Source: Bacteroidales bacterium (GTDB lineage Bacteria > Bacteroidota > Bacteroidia > Bacteroidales > P3). From it: a stretch of DNA of 34,266 nt. The position numbers and the translations under genes were made by a program. The DNA lies in NCBI GenBank assembly GCA_031262295.1, contig JAISIA010000054.1, positions 1 to 34,266 of the forward strand, in the 5' to 3' direction. Numbering within the stretch: the first letter of the stretch is position 1; every line of letters starts with the position of its first letter. The notes beneath the pieces were generated by a model that saw nothing but the letters and a program-made list of their open reading frames with translations, made no database searches and was not told where the DNA came from. Positions 26,264-34,249 of this stretch are shown here, piece by piece.

Positions 26264-26304
26264 TCCTACTTTTGGTAGGACAAAATAATGGTCAGTTGCC
26301 GATT
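26264..26304 (+). repeat. REP-like two-hairpin element 7 (divergent)
   Basis: Hairpin one is extended: TCCTAC-TTTTG-GTAGGA at 26264-26280. Hairpin two (26291-26303) reads GTCAGTTGCCGAT and has an A/C mismatch, so it is decaying. The stop codon of the T9SS cargo gene (26303-26305) lies at its edge. Confidence 0.65.
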
Positions 26305-27196
26305 ATTTTACAATTATTTTTTGAGTACGATTTATATTATCTCCTTTTATAAGTAAATAATAAACTCCTTTTTTTAATCCAGAAAGATCAATTCTTTCCT
26401 CTATCCTATCATTAATAAATATTGTTCTATTATTAATCTCACGTCCATAAGCATCAGTTAAGAAAAGTGTAAGTTTCCCATTAATTCCACTTATAATTAA
26501 CTTAGTTTCTTTTTCCGCAGGATTTGGATATAAAACAACATCTATATTATTTGAAGAAAGATTATCTATTAAGCTATTATTAGTTGTAAATTCTTTTAAT
26601 TCAGAGGTTGCATTGTCAAAATAACTAAACATAAAAGCAAAATAGTAGTACTTTGTTGCAGGAAGTAAGTCGGTTAATATAGTTGAAAAATTATTACCAT
26701 TTAATTCTGCACTCACTTGTTCAATATTACTTGATAATAAACTATCATTAGTATATATAAATCCTACTTCAACGTTATTTGGATCTGCTCCACCAAAAGA
26801 AATTACTTCTCCTAAGAGTTCAACACTATTTTGTAGAACATTTGCATTGGCTGTTACTTCTGCAAGCCCTACCGAAGGATCTACTTCATCAGTTGTAAAT
26901 TGAATACTTTCCCAAGAAGAGAAATTATCCTCTCCACAATTTGCTCTTACATAAAATGTATAGGTTGTATTAGGAGTAAGTCCTGTGGTTCGTAATCCAT
27001 CTGTATTAATATCAGTTATAGAACCTGTTTCTCCCAATTTAAATTGCCAAGAAGTTTCATCTCCACCTGCATTCCAAGAAATAGTTACAGAAGTTGCTGT
27101 TGTAGTAGCTTGAAGATCTATTGGAGGAGGACAAGTTTGGGAGAATGCTTGCAAAGAAAATATTGTAATTATAAGTAAAAAAATTGTCTTTTTCAT
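26303..27196 (-). CDS. Secreted fibronectin type III protein with T9SS sorting domain
   Basis: A 297-residue secreted protein. Residues 1-20 are a signal peptide (ending AFSQ). Residues about 22-105 are a fibronectin type III domain (DLQATTTATSVTISWNAG, then LTPNTTYTFYVRANC). Residues about 110-205 look like a second, diverged domain of that kind, ending ATKYYYFAFM. Residues about 220-297 are a type A T9SS C-terminal sorting domain: VVLYPNPAEKE, then LSGLKKGVYYLLIKGD and TQKIIVK. Such cargo is exported across the outer membrane and anchored or released. No enzyme domain is seen; adhesion or structural roles are possible. A strong terminator for the upstream gene lies between it and the DNPNP pair, so it is expressed separately. 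Confidence 0.88.
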   Translation of the reverse strand: MKKTIFLLIITIFSLQAFSQTCPPPIDLQATTTATSVTISWNAGGDETSWQFKLGETGSITDINTDGLRTTGLTPNTTYTFYVRANCGEDNFSSWESIQFTTDEVDPSVGLAEVTANANVLQNSVELLGEVISFGGADPNNVEVGFIYTNDSLLSSNIEQVSAELNGNNFSTILTDLLPATKYYYFAFMFSYFDNATSELKEFTTNNSLIDNLSSNNIDVVLYPNPAEKETKLIISGINGKLTLFLTDAYGREINNRTIFINDRIEERIDLSGLKKGVYYLLIKGDNINRTQKIIVK

Positions 27197-27251
27197 AATA
27201 TTATAAATTTGTTATGTGAATAAAATTGTTTATTGTCATTTATTTATCCTT

Positions 27252-27297
27252 AAAAAAATTGCACTAAATTAGATTTGTTATCTCTAATTTAGTGCAA
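27252..27297 (-). terminator. Intrinsic terminator downstream of DNPNP member 2
   Basis: A perfect 15-bp stem, TTGCACTAAATTAGA (27259-27273) with 27283-27297, has a 9-nt loop. A run of seven T follows on the minus strand (27252-27258). It is 14 bp after the stop of the 27311-27583 gene. Confidence 0.9.
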
Positions 27298-27310
27298 TTA
27301 AGAGTATGGT

Positions 27311-27583
27311 TTATTCTATTTCTTGTGTTGTTCTTACAACACTTTCTATAAGTTCTCCATTTTTATAAAATAATATAGAATCATTTTTATGATATATTCT
27401 ATCATAAGGATTAGGGTTATCTTCTGTTTTATGACGCTTTACAAAATCATCTACTGTTTCTTTATAAAAGAATTTATCTTCTATCTGCTTATCAATCTTA
27501 TCTTGTTTTACATTAAACAATATAGTATTTGATGTACTAAAAACAAAAGATGCAATTGCTAAAATTAATGCAGCCCAACTCAT
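27311..27583 (-). CDS. Small membrane-anchored protein, DNPNP family member 2
   Basis: A 90-residue paralogue of the 25431-25769 and 27605-27937 products, with no recognised family. It has an N-terminal hydrophobic segment (about 4-24) and then IEDKFFYKETVDDFVKRH, EDNPNPYDRIYHKND and SILFYKNGELIESV, with almost no tail. It is the shortest and most diverged member, with KRHKTED replacing RNNTTLD. It lies 21 bp after member 3 and ends in a strong terminator, so the pair forms one transcription unit. Confidence 0.7.
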   Translation of the reverse strand: MSWAALILAIASFVFSTSNTILFNVKQDKIDKQIEDKFFYKETVDDFVKRHKTEDNPNPYDRIYHKNDSILFYKNGELIESVVRTTQEIE

Positions 27584-27604
27584 ATTAATTTCTTTTTATT
27601 GATA

Positions 27605-27937
27605 TTAATTAAAAATTGTGTCTATTTTCATTGTAATACTACCTTTATCAAGATTTATTGATGTTTCTGTTTTACGTGAAACAATTCCAACATTTTTTCC
27701 ATTTTTATAGAAAAATATAGTATCATTATTACTATATACACTATCAAAAGGATTAGGGTTATCCAAAGTTGTATTATTCCTTGTAAAATTAGCTACTGAT
27801 TTTTCAAAAAAGATTCTATCTTCAAATTTCTTTTCAAGACGATTTTCTTTTATATGCATCATAGTAGTATTATAAACACCTATAAATAGAGATATAAATA
27901 TAGCTATTATTAAACCACTATACACTGATTTTTTCAT
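27605..27937 (-). CDS. Small membrane-anchored protein, DNPNP family member 3
   Basis: A 110-residue paralogue with a hydrophobic segment (about 7-29), a charged stretch (KENRLEKKFEDRIFFEKSV), then RNNTTLDNPNPFDSV and NDTIFFYKNGKNVG. The shared block of about 45 residues is closest to member 1. The tail (DKGSITMKIDTIFN) resembles the TIMTIKN end of member 1. The sequence upstream of its start, TTAATTTCTTTTTATTGA, is nearly repeated upstream of member 2, which points to a tandem duplication. Function is unknown. Confidence 0.72.
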   Translation of the reverse strand: MKKSVYSGLIIAIFISLFIGVYNTTMMHIKENRLEKKFEDRIFFEKSVANFTRNNTTLDNPNPFDSVYSNNDTIFFYKNGKNVGIVSRKTETSINLDKGSITMKIDTIFN

Positions 27938-27989
27938 GTTAATTTCTTTTTATTGACGTTAATTAAAAATGTTATTTTCTTGTCCTCTT

Positions 27990-28040
27990 AAATAAAAACT
28001 ATAATAGTAACGTATCAAACCAATTTTTTATTATAGTTTT
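27990..28040 (-). terminator. Probable terminator downstream of the glycosylase gene
   Basis: AAAACTATAATA (27995-28006) pairs with TATTATAGTTTT (28029-28040) across a 22-nt loop. On the minus strand it runs into TTTTTATTT. It is AT-rich and large-looped, so weaker than the other terminators. Confidence 0.45.
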
Positions 28041-28107
28041 AATACATTTATTAATTTTTCATTTTTAAAAACAAATTATCTTATTCTTTTTTAGAGGAAA
28101 AAAGATA

Positions 28108-28623
28108 TTAATGCAAGAGTGCTTTAATCCACGATTCAGTTATTTCTATATTGGAATACCGATTTGCTGGACTTGTTGAAAGAGCTATTTCAAAACAAAT
28201 AGAGGGAGTATAATATTTTTTTGCTTTCTTTCCATTAAATATAATCTTTTTTATAGAAGGATGTTCTTTCAATAAATTTTCAATATCATTTATTTTTGGT
28301 TTTTCTATTTTCTTATCCAGACTACCCTTGCGATTACAACTTTCAATAACATCCCAAAGTGCTATATTGTGATGTTTGAAACATTCTATTTTTTCTGAAT
28401 AAGATTTAAATGGCATATCATTATTAAAGATATTGCTCATTATTTGCCAAAATAAATTTCTTTTATGAGCATAATATTCTCTTGTTGATAATGATTCTTT
28501 TCCCGGCATTGTACCAAGAATAAGTATTTTGCTATCATTATAAATTATTGGCTTAAAACATTGAATATTTACTTCATTATTCTTATTTTTTGTTTCAATA
28601 CAACTATTGTTTATTGTTTTCAT
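28108..28623 (-). CDS. Hypoxanthine/uracil-DNA glycosylase family protein
   Basis: A 171-residue member of the uracil-DNA glycosylase superfamily, most like the DNA-deoxyinosine glycosylase (family 6, HDG) group. Visible motifs are ILILGTMPGKESL, then YYAHKRNLFWQIM and IALWDVIESCNRKGSLD. A C-terminal ALSTSPANR block matches the usual SPANA/SPS motif. It would excise deaminated bases, hypoxanthine in particular, during base-excision repair. It is the last gene after ilvE and the GT9 enzyme, 50 bp downstream of the latter. Substrate preference is inferred from motif pattern only. Confidence 0.85.
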   Translation of the reverse strand: MKTINNSCIETKNKNNEVNIQCFKPIIYNDSKILILGTMPGKESLSTREYYAHKRNLFWQIMSNIFNNDMPFKSYSEKIECFKHHNIALWDVIESCNRKGSLDKKIEKPKINDIENLLKEHPSIKKIIFNGKKAKKYYTPSICFEIALSTSPANRYSNIEITESWIKALLH

Positions 28624-28673
28624 TATTGATTTATTTTTATATAAAATAATTGTAGAAGTTCTTCTCCTATTAA

Positions 28674-29678
28674 TTACAATCTATCTATTAGTTGATTTAT
28701 ATCAATTGTTTTTGAGCAAAGGAAATGTTTTTTTGGACATTTATTATATCCATGTAAGCCGCAAGGGCGACAAGATAGGTTTTTGTTTGTTTGAACTATT
28801 TTACTATCCCTACTAAGTGGAGTAAAGCCAAAGGCAGGAACGGTTGAACAAAATATAGATGTTATAGGAGCATTAACAGAAGAACAAAGATGAAGTGGGG
28901 CTGAATCATTAGTAAAATTCATCTTAGCATTTTTCATCAGTTGAGCAGAAGCCAGTAGAGATAATTCTCCTGCTAAGATTATACATTTCTTATCTATTAA
29001 ACCATTTTTTATTTCTTTGCAAAGATAATCGTCACTCTTTCCTCCTAAGAGGAATATTGTGCAATCCTTTGGTGCTGCATTTAAAAATTCTATCCAGCCT
29101 TTTGTATGAAATTCTTTTGTTTTCCAAAGTGAAGAAGGGCTTATTGTGTAATAAGTTTCTGTTATATTTAAACTATCTATCCTTTGTATTGCTTTTTTGT
29201 TTGGATATAATTTAGGAGGAAGAACATCAGCTGTGCTATCCTCACATATATTTGCAATCAGTTGATAGTTTCTTTCTATTTCATGAATAAAAGAATGATG
29301 ACTAATTAGGTGTTCTATCTTTTGATCAAAGAATCTTGAAAGAGGATTCTTTTTAAAGCCTATCTTTATCTTTGAATTGGATAATGCTGTTATTAGTCCT
29401 GAGGAAAAGAATCTATTTATATTAATTACATATTCATAATTTGTTTTCCTTACCTTTTTTATAAGTTTAAAGAGATTCCTATATTTTTTTTTCTTTTCTT
29501 TATCCCAAATATATTTCTCTCCTATAAAAGGATGCTCGTCAAAGAGGCTTTCGTTGCCTTTTTTGACGAGCATATCTATTTTTTCTTGTGGAAAATTATA
29601 ATGTAGTTCTTCAAGCAGTGAGGTAGATAGTATGACATCTCCTATTGATGCTGTTTGAATTACTAAGAATTTTCGCAT
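28674..29678 (-). CDS. Glycosyltransferase family 9 (heptosyltransferase-like)
   Basis: A 334-residue GT9 enzyme related to lipopolysaccharide heptosyltransferases. The N-terminal IQTASIGDVILSTSLLEEL segment and the middle SPSSLWKTKEF motif are typical. The donor-binding block FTNDSAPLHLCSSVNAPITS and a C-terminal cysteine-rich tail (SCRPCGLHGYNKCP) complete the family pattern. It would add a sugar, heptose or other, to the lipid A core on the cytoplasmic face. Exact donor is not known, so I give no symbol. It begins 14 bp after ilvE and is probably cotranscribed. Confidence 0.88.
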   Translation of the reverse strand: MRKFLVIQTASIGDVILSTSLLEELHYNFPQEKIDMLVKKGNESLFDEHPFIGEKYIWDKEKKKKYRNLFKLIKKVRKTNYEYVININRFFSSGLITALSNSKIKIGFKKNPLSRFFDQKIEHLISHHSFIHEIERNYQLIANICEDSTADVLPPKLYPNKKAIQRIDSLNITETYYTISPSSLWKTKEFHTKGWIEFLNAAPKDCTIFLLGGKSDDYLCKEIKNGLIDKKCIILAGELSLLASAQLMKNAKMNFTNDSAPLHLCSSVNAPITSIFCSTVPAFGFTPLSRDSKIVQTNKNLSCRPCGLHGYNKCPKKHFLCSKTIDINQLIDRL

Positions 29679-29692
29679 AGAAATAAATTAAA

Positions 29693-30706
29693 TTACTCTA
29701 CAATTAAATTCCAAGAATGTTTATCTTCTATCCTACCTTCTTGTATTCCTTTAAGAGTTTCATATAGTTTTGTACATATTGGTCCTGCTTCTTGTCCAAA
29801 ACTATATATTTTCTTAGTTTCTCTATCTTCAATTTGGGATATAGGAGATATTACAGCTGCTGTTCCGCATGCTGCTACTTCTTCAAAAGAAGAAAGTTCT
29901 TCAACAGAAATATGTCTTTCTTCTACCTTCATTCCAAGATCCAAAGCCAATTGACGCAAAGACATATTTGTTATTGAAGGAAGTATTGATGTTGATTTTG
30001 GTGTGCAATAAGTGTTATTTTTTATTCCAAAGAAATTTGCAGCACCTGCCTCATCTATATATTTCTTTTCAATAGCATCCAAATAAATACAATTTGAATA
30101 ACCTTCATCGTGTGCTCTTTGTCCAGAATATAAGGAAGCGGCATAATTACCTCCAACCTTAAATGTTCCTGTTCCAAGTGGTGCAGCACGATCAAAATCT
30201 TTTACTATTTGGAATTTCACAGGACGGAAACCTTCTTTGAAATAAGGACCAACAGGACCAGCAAATACAACAAAAAGATATTCATCAGCAGGCTTTACTC
30301 CTACCTCTGCACCTGTTCCTATTAATAAAGGACGTAGATATAAGGAAGCTCCAGAAGAAGCAGGAGGAACAAATCTTTCATTTCTCTTTACAACTTCAAC
30401 GCATGCCTTTATAAACAAATCCTCTTCTACTGGTTGCATCATTATACCCTTTGCAGTACGATATAATCTTTTTGCATTTTCATCAGGACGGAACAAACGT
30501 ATCTTTCCATCAACTCCTCTAAAAGCTTTTAATCCTTCAAAGGCTTCTTGACCATAATGCAAGCAAGTAGCTGCCATGTGCATTGTGATTTCTTCCGATT
30601 GTGTGAAGGTTAATTCACCCCATTTACCATTTTTAAAATAGCAACGAGCATTCCAATCTGTTTTGTAGTAGCCAAAAGGTAGGCTTGACCAATTTATATC
30701 ATTCAT
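29693..30706 (-). CDS. ilvE: Branched-chain amino acid aminotransferase
   Basis: A class IV PLP aminotransferase interconverting leucine, isoleucine and valine with their 2-oxo acids. The 337-residue length fits the BCAT type II group. Marker segments are YGQEAFEGLKAFRG, ASLYLRPLLIGTG, VFAGPVGPYF, and TGTFKVGGNYA with the Schiff-base lysine K183. The EAGAANFFG block and EVAACGTAAVISPI near the end are also typical. It has a good promoter just upstream that overlaps the end of truA, so it likely starts its own transcript with the GT9 and glycosylase genes downstream. Confidence 0.97.
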   Translation of the reverse strand: MNDINWSSLPFGYYKTDWNARCYFKNGKWGELTFTQSEEITMHMAATCLHYGQEAFEGLKAFRGVDGKIRLFRPDENAKRLYRTAKGIMMQPVEEDLFIKACVEVVKRNERFVPPASSGASLYLRPLLIGTGAEVGVKPADEYLFVVFAGPVGPYFKEGFRPVKFQIVKDFDRAAPLGTGTFKVGGNYAASLYSGQRAHDEGYSNCIYLDAIEKKYIDEAGAANFFGIKNNTYCTPKSTSILPSITNMSLRQLALDLGMKVEERHISVEELSSFEEVAACGTAAVISPISQIEDRETKKIYSFGQEAGPICTKLYETLKGIQEGRIEDKHSWNLIVE

Positions 30707-30747
30707 ATAAGTTATTTTTTATTATTTTCTTTTATTAAATGAGTTAG

Positions 30748-30778
30748 CAAAACTACTATAATATTATTAATGTGCAAA
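30748..30778 (-). promoter_or_regulatory. Promoter for ilvE
   Basis: On the minus strand TTTG (30775-30778) is followed by a 19-bp spacer and TAGTTTTG (30748-30755), matching the Bacteroidota -33/-7 pattern. The -7 box is 41 bp before the ilvE start. The -33 box lies 4 bp after the truA stop codon. Confidence 0.6.
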
Positions 30779-30782
30779 ATTA

Positions 30783-31547
30783 TTAGGGTAAGAAAATATT
30801 TTTAGGATATTCTATATCATACAAAAACAATGCTTTTGCCATTACAGAAGTGCCTGATAATTGTCTATCTTTTTTTTCAATTATTCTACAAAAATCTTCC
30901 ACAGAAATTTTCTCCTGACCAACTAATAACATAGTTCCAACAATTGCTCTTACCATATTTCTTAAAAATCTATTAGCTTTTATAGTAAAGACAATAATTC
31001 CATTATCTTCCTTTGAAGCATCCCAATGAGCATACATAACATTACAATTATTGTTATTTACTTGTGTATGTAGTTTTGAAAAACTTGTAAAATCGGAATA
31101 TTGAAAAAGTTTTTCACAAGCCAAATTCATATTCTCTATATTTAGAGTATGGGGAAAATAGTAGGAAAACTCATTGAAGAAAGGTTGTTTTTTTGTTGAG
31201 ATAAAATATTTATATGTCCTACTTATTGCATCAAAACGTGCATGAGAAGAAGGTTGCATCCTATAAATATTTATTATGTTTATGGAATAGTTGAAATAGT
31301 TGTTTAATCTAAAAATTAGATGTTCTATTTCTTCATTGGATAATTCTCTTGCATCAAAGTGTGCATAATAGTTTAGAGCATTAACACCAGAATCTGTTCT
31401 TCCGCATCCCACAATATCTTTTTCTCCTTCTTTTAAAAAATAGAAAAGAGCCTTTTCTATGGTTTGCTGTACAGATATATCATCAATTTGTTTTTGCCAA
31501 CCATAGAAAAGGCTTCCATTATAGGATAGGTGAAGAAAGTATCTCAC
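30783..31547 (-). CDS. truA: tRNA pseudouridine synthase A
   Basis: Isomerises uridines 38-40 in the anticodon arm of tRNAs. The 254-residue chain has LHLSYNGSLFYGWQKQ at the start and the catalytic aspartate D52 in GCGRTDSGVNALNYYAHFD. The AISRTYKYFI and FLRNMVRAIVGTMLLVG blocks are standard. Length is normal. It follows the M3 peptidase gene by 20 bp on the same strand, so it is likely cotranscribed from the peptidase promoter. Confidence 0.97.
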   Translation of the reverse strand: MRYFLHLSYNGSLFYGWQKQIDDISVQQTIEKALFYFLKEGEKDIVGCGRTDSGVNALNYYAHFDARELSNEEIEHLIFRLNNYFNYSINIINIYRMQPSSHARFDAISRTYKYFISTKKQPFFNEFSYYFPHTLNIENMNLACEKLFQYSDFTSFSKLHTQVNNNNCNVMYAHWDASKEDNGIIVFTIKANRFLRNMVRAIVGTMLLVGQEKISVEDFCRIIEKKDRQLSGTSVMAKALFLYDIEYPKNIFLP

Positions 31548-31567
31548 TTTATTCTCTTATTTGTTCT

Positions 31568-33715
31568 TTATTTTTCTTTAATAAAACCTGAACGTTTTAG
31601 GAATGCTTCATTTGTTGGAGCGTGTCCTCTAAATGCTTTGTAAAGTTCCATTGGGTGTTTCTTCCCTCCTTTTGAAAGAATGTTTTTTCTAAAAGACTCT
31701 GCAACTTTCTTATTGAATATTCCTTTTTCTTCAAATAGAGAAAAAGCATCTGCATCTAAGACTTCTGCCCATTTATATCCATAATATCCTGCTGCATATC
31801 CACCAGAGAATATATGACCAAATTGAGTACTCATCATTGTTCCTTTTACCTCTGGAAGCAGTTCTGCCTTTTGTGATGCTTCTCTTTCTATTTCTTCAAC
31901 AGGTTTTGTAATAGGTTTTGTAATATTATTCCAAGCCATATCTAAGGTTCCGAAGAATAATTGACGAACACAAGCATATCCTTCCATATATTGTTCGCTA
32001 TTTTTTATCTTATCTATTAGGCTTTGAGGCATCTTTTCATTAGTTTTGTAATTCACTGCAAAAAGATCTAAGAATTCTTTCTTTGTTGCAAAGTTTTCCA
32101 TAATTTGAGAGGGCAATTCAACAAAGTCTCTATATACATTTGTTCCTGATGTTCCTTGATATTTACATTCTGAAAGTATGCCATGCAAACAATGTCCAAA
32201 TTCATGAAGGAATGTTTCTAATTCTTCAAAGGTAAGTAGTGAAGGTTCTTTTTTAGTTGGTTTAGTAAAATTACAAACCATTTGAATTAATGGACGAATA
32301 TCCTCACCATTAACAACGCTTTGTTCTCTAAAAGAAGTCATCCATGCACCTGAACGTTTAGATGGTCTTGGGAAAAAGTCAAGATATATTATAGCCATAA
32401 ATTTATTCTTTTTCTTATCCCACACTTCATAAACTAAGACATCATCGTTGTATTTTGATATTGTTTTGTTTTCTTTAAACTCTAAACCATATAATGTATC
32501 AGCAAGAAGAAATATTCCCTTTTTCACATTATCTAACATAAGGTAGGGTTTAACCATCTCGGAATTTATTGCATATTTTTCTACCTTTAATTTTTCTTGC
32601 CAATAAGAAAAATCCCAACGTTGCAATTCTCCTTCAAAACCTTTTGAATGTGCATAGTCTGTTACCATTTTAAGATCTTTTTTTGCAAAAGGCATAGCAG
32701 CCTTTAATAGATCATCAATAAAGGTTTCTACTATTTGAGGAGTTTGAGCCATCTTGTCCGTTAGAGAATATTCTGCAAAGGAAGTATAACCCAATAATTG
32801 AGCTAAACGAAGACGAAAATCGGATATTTTTATTACGTTTTCTTTATTATCGTTTTCATTATTATTATTCCCTACACTATTATATGCAATCCACATTTGT
32901 TTTCTCAACTCTCTATTGTCGGAATATGTCATAAAAGGAATATAGCTTGGAGCATCCAAAGAGAAAAGATAGCCTTTTTTCTTACCATCCTTTGCTGCTT
33001 GTTGTGCAGCATCAATTGCATACTGTGGCAAACCTGAAAGGTCTTTTTTGTTTGTTATTAATAGGTGATAGGCATTTTGATCGTTTAAACTATTTTGTTG
33101 AAACTTTAATGTAGTTAGGGATAATTCTTCTGAAACTTTTCTAAAAGCATCCTTATCCTTACCTTTTAATAATGCCCCATTTTTAATAAATCCATTATAG
33201 GTTTTATCCAAAAGCATCCTATCTTCTGCTGTAAGAGGAATATCATCTCTATCATCATAAACAGCCTTTACTCTTTTGAATAAATCCTCATTCATATTCA
33301 AATCATTTGAATATTTTGTCAAAGCAGGAGTAATATCTTGTGCTATTTGTTGTAATTCATCGCTGGTATTGGCTTCATTTATATTAAAAAATACTCCAAG
33401 AACTCTGTTTAATAATCCCCCTGCCCTATCCAATGCAACTATTGTATTTTCAAATGTAGGTGCTTGTTTATTTGTTATGATATTGTTTATATCTTTCTTT
33501 GCCTCATCTAAGGCATATAATATTGCAGGATAGTAGTCCTGTGTTTTTATTTTATCAAAAGGAGGTGTTTGATAAGGAGTATTCCAAGGCATAACCAAGG
33601 GATTTGTTTGTTTTATTGCAGCTGCCTCCTGTGGGGTTAGCTGTGCTACTAATGTTTGTGCTATCATACTTATAACTAATGTTAATACGGTAATTTTTAT
33701 TGATGCTTTATTCAT
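31568..33715 (-). CDS. dcp: M3 family peptidyl-dipeptidase (Dcp-like)
   Basis: A zinc metallopeptidase of family M3 that removes C-terminal dipeptides from oligopeptides. The product is about 715 residues. Residues 1-24 look like a signal peptide (ending LVAQ), placing it in the periplasm. The catalytic helix HEFGH lies at 504-508, followed by SECKYQGTSGTNVYRDFVELPSQIMENFA-type sequence providing the third ligand. The start at 33713-33715 is preferred over an upstream in-frame ATG (33748). A TATATTTG -7 box at 33738-33745 lies between the two, so transcripts should begin after the upstream one. It is the first gene of a unit with truA. Confidence 0.93.
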   Translation of the reverse strand: MNKASIKITVLTLVISMIAQTLVAQLTPQEAAAIKQTNPLVMPWNTPYQTPPFDKIKTQDYYPAILYALDEAKKDINNIITNKQAPTFENTIVALDRAGGLLNRVLGVFFNINEANTSDELQQIAQDITPALTKYSNDLNMNEDLFKRVKAVYDDRDDIPLTAEDRMLLDKTYNGFIKNGALLKGKDKDAFRKVSEELSLTTLKFQQNSLNDQNAYHLLITNKKDLSGLPQYAIDAAQQAAKDGKKKGYLFSLDAPSYIPFMTYSDNRELRKQMWIAYNSVGNNNNENDNKENVIKISDFRLRLAQLLGYTSFAEYSLTDKMAQTPQIVETFIDDLLKAAMPFAKKDLKMVTDYAHSKGFEGELQRWDFSYWQEKLKVEKYAINSEMVKPYLMLDNVKKGIFLLADTLYGLEFKENKTISKYNDDVLVYEVWDKKKNKFMAIIYLDFFPRPSKRSGAWMTSFREQSVVNGEDIRPLIQMVCNFTKPTKKEPSLLTFEELETFLHEFGHCLHGILSECKYQGTSGTNVYRDFVELPSQIMENFATKKEFLDLFAVNYKTNEKMPQSLIDKIKNSEQYMEGYACVRQLFFGTLDMAWNNITKPITKPVEEIEREASQKAELLPEVKGTMMSTQFGHIFSGGYAAGYYGYKWAEVLDADAFSLFEEKGIFNKKVAESFRKNILSKGGKKHPMELYKAFRGHAPTNEAFLKRSGFIKEK

Positions 33716-33737
33716 ATAATTATATTTTTTCGGTTTG

Positions 33738-33745
33738 CAAATATA
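33738..33745 (-). promoter_or_regulatory. Promoter -7 box (TATATTTG) for the M3 peptidase gene
   Basis: The minus strand reads TATATTTG 22 bp before the start codon at 33715. The -33 region does not show a clear TTTG. It rules against the upstream ATG at 33748. Confidence 0.6.
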
Positions 33746-33898
33746 CAAACTTTAACCAAAAAAGTTCATTAGTCGGCATAAGGAAGGCAGGATTGTATAA
33801 AAAGGAAGTTAGATTGTATAAAATGTATTTTCAAAAAATATTTAACATTTTTTGCTTCAAATGTTAAATGCCGAAACTCCCCAAATTGGAAAACCCCA

Positions 33899-33930
33899 TT
33901 TGCATATATCAAATCTTTTTTGTATCTTTG
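33899..33930 (+). promoter_or_regulatory. Conserved promoter inside long repeat copy B
   Basis: TTTG (33899-33902), 20 bp, then TATCTTTG (33923-33930) point rightward out of the window. The GCC...GGC hairpin (33930-33953) with arms AAAAGC and GCTTTT follows at once, as in copy A. The boxes are conserved while spacer bases vary. Confidence 0.65.
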
Positions 33931-34035
33931 CCAAAAGCAATCGCTTTTAAGGCAAAAGCATAATAATTTTCCCATAACTTATATTTATTTTTTATTGTAA
34001 GATAATTATCTTATTATTAGTTTATTATCTTTAAC

Positions 34036-34118
34036 TAAATCTTCGTTTCAGCAAATTATTTCTTCGTTTTAGCAAAATAAAACAGCGTTTTATTTAAATA
34101 TTTCTTCGTTTTTTTGCT
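34036..34118 (+). repeat. 21-bp phased repeat array
   Basis: Units of the CTTCGTTTTAG type recur at about 21-bp spacing, including AAAACAGCGTTTTA. It sits in copy B at the position that matches 10665-10749 in copy A. Confidence 0.7.
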
Positions 34119-34216
34119 TCAAAAATCAGGATTTAGATTTTTTAATGAAAAATATAGAAAAATAGATTAAAATTTGTTTGGATTGTATTGATAATTAATA
34201 ATTTGAAAAACTGAAA

Positions 34217-34249
34217 TTCCGTTAGGAAAAATAAAGGTCGGTTGCCGAC
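34217..34249 (+). repeat. REP-like two-hairpin element 8
   Basis: It is identical in sequence to element 1 at 52-84 (TTCC-GTTA-GGAA, then GTCGG-TTG-CCGAC), within long repeat copy B. Confidence 0.8.

Larger units (their letters stand above)
25770..26302 (+). other. Repeat-filled intergenic region
   Basis: No coding frame is supported here. 25770-25950 is AT-rich, with a TTTAACATTTTTTTAAC stretch resembling the start of the long repeat. 25955-26304 is a mosaic of three two-hairpin elements and two 21-bp repeat arrays. The region separates member 1 of the DNPNP family from the T9SS cargo gene, whose stop codon adjoins the last element. Confidence 0.8.

Noticed and set aside
33774..33795. A ninth two-hairpin element near the M3 peptidase promoter
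   Set aside because: AGTCGGCATAAGGAAGGC resembles a truncated copy but neither stem can be completed, so it is at most a relic.
33769..33975. Minus-strand open frame of 68 codons beyond the M3 peptidase
   Set aside because: It lies in long repeat copy B, opposite to the repeat's own promoter, and does not persist in copy A.
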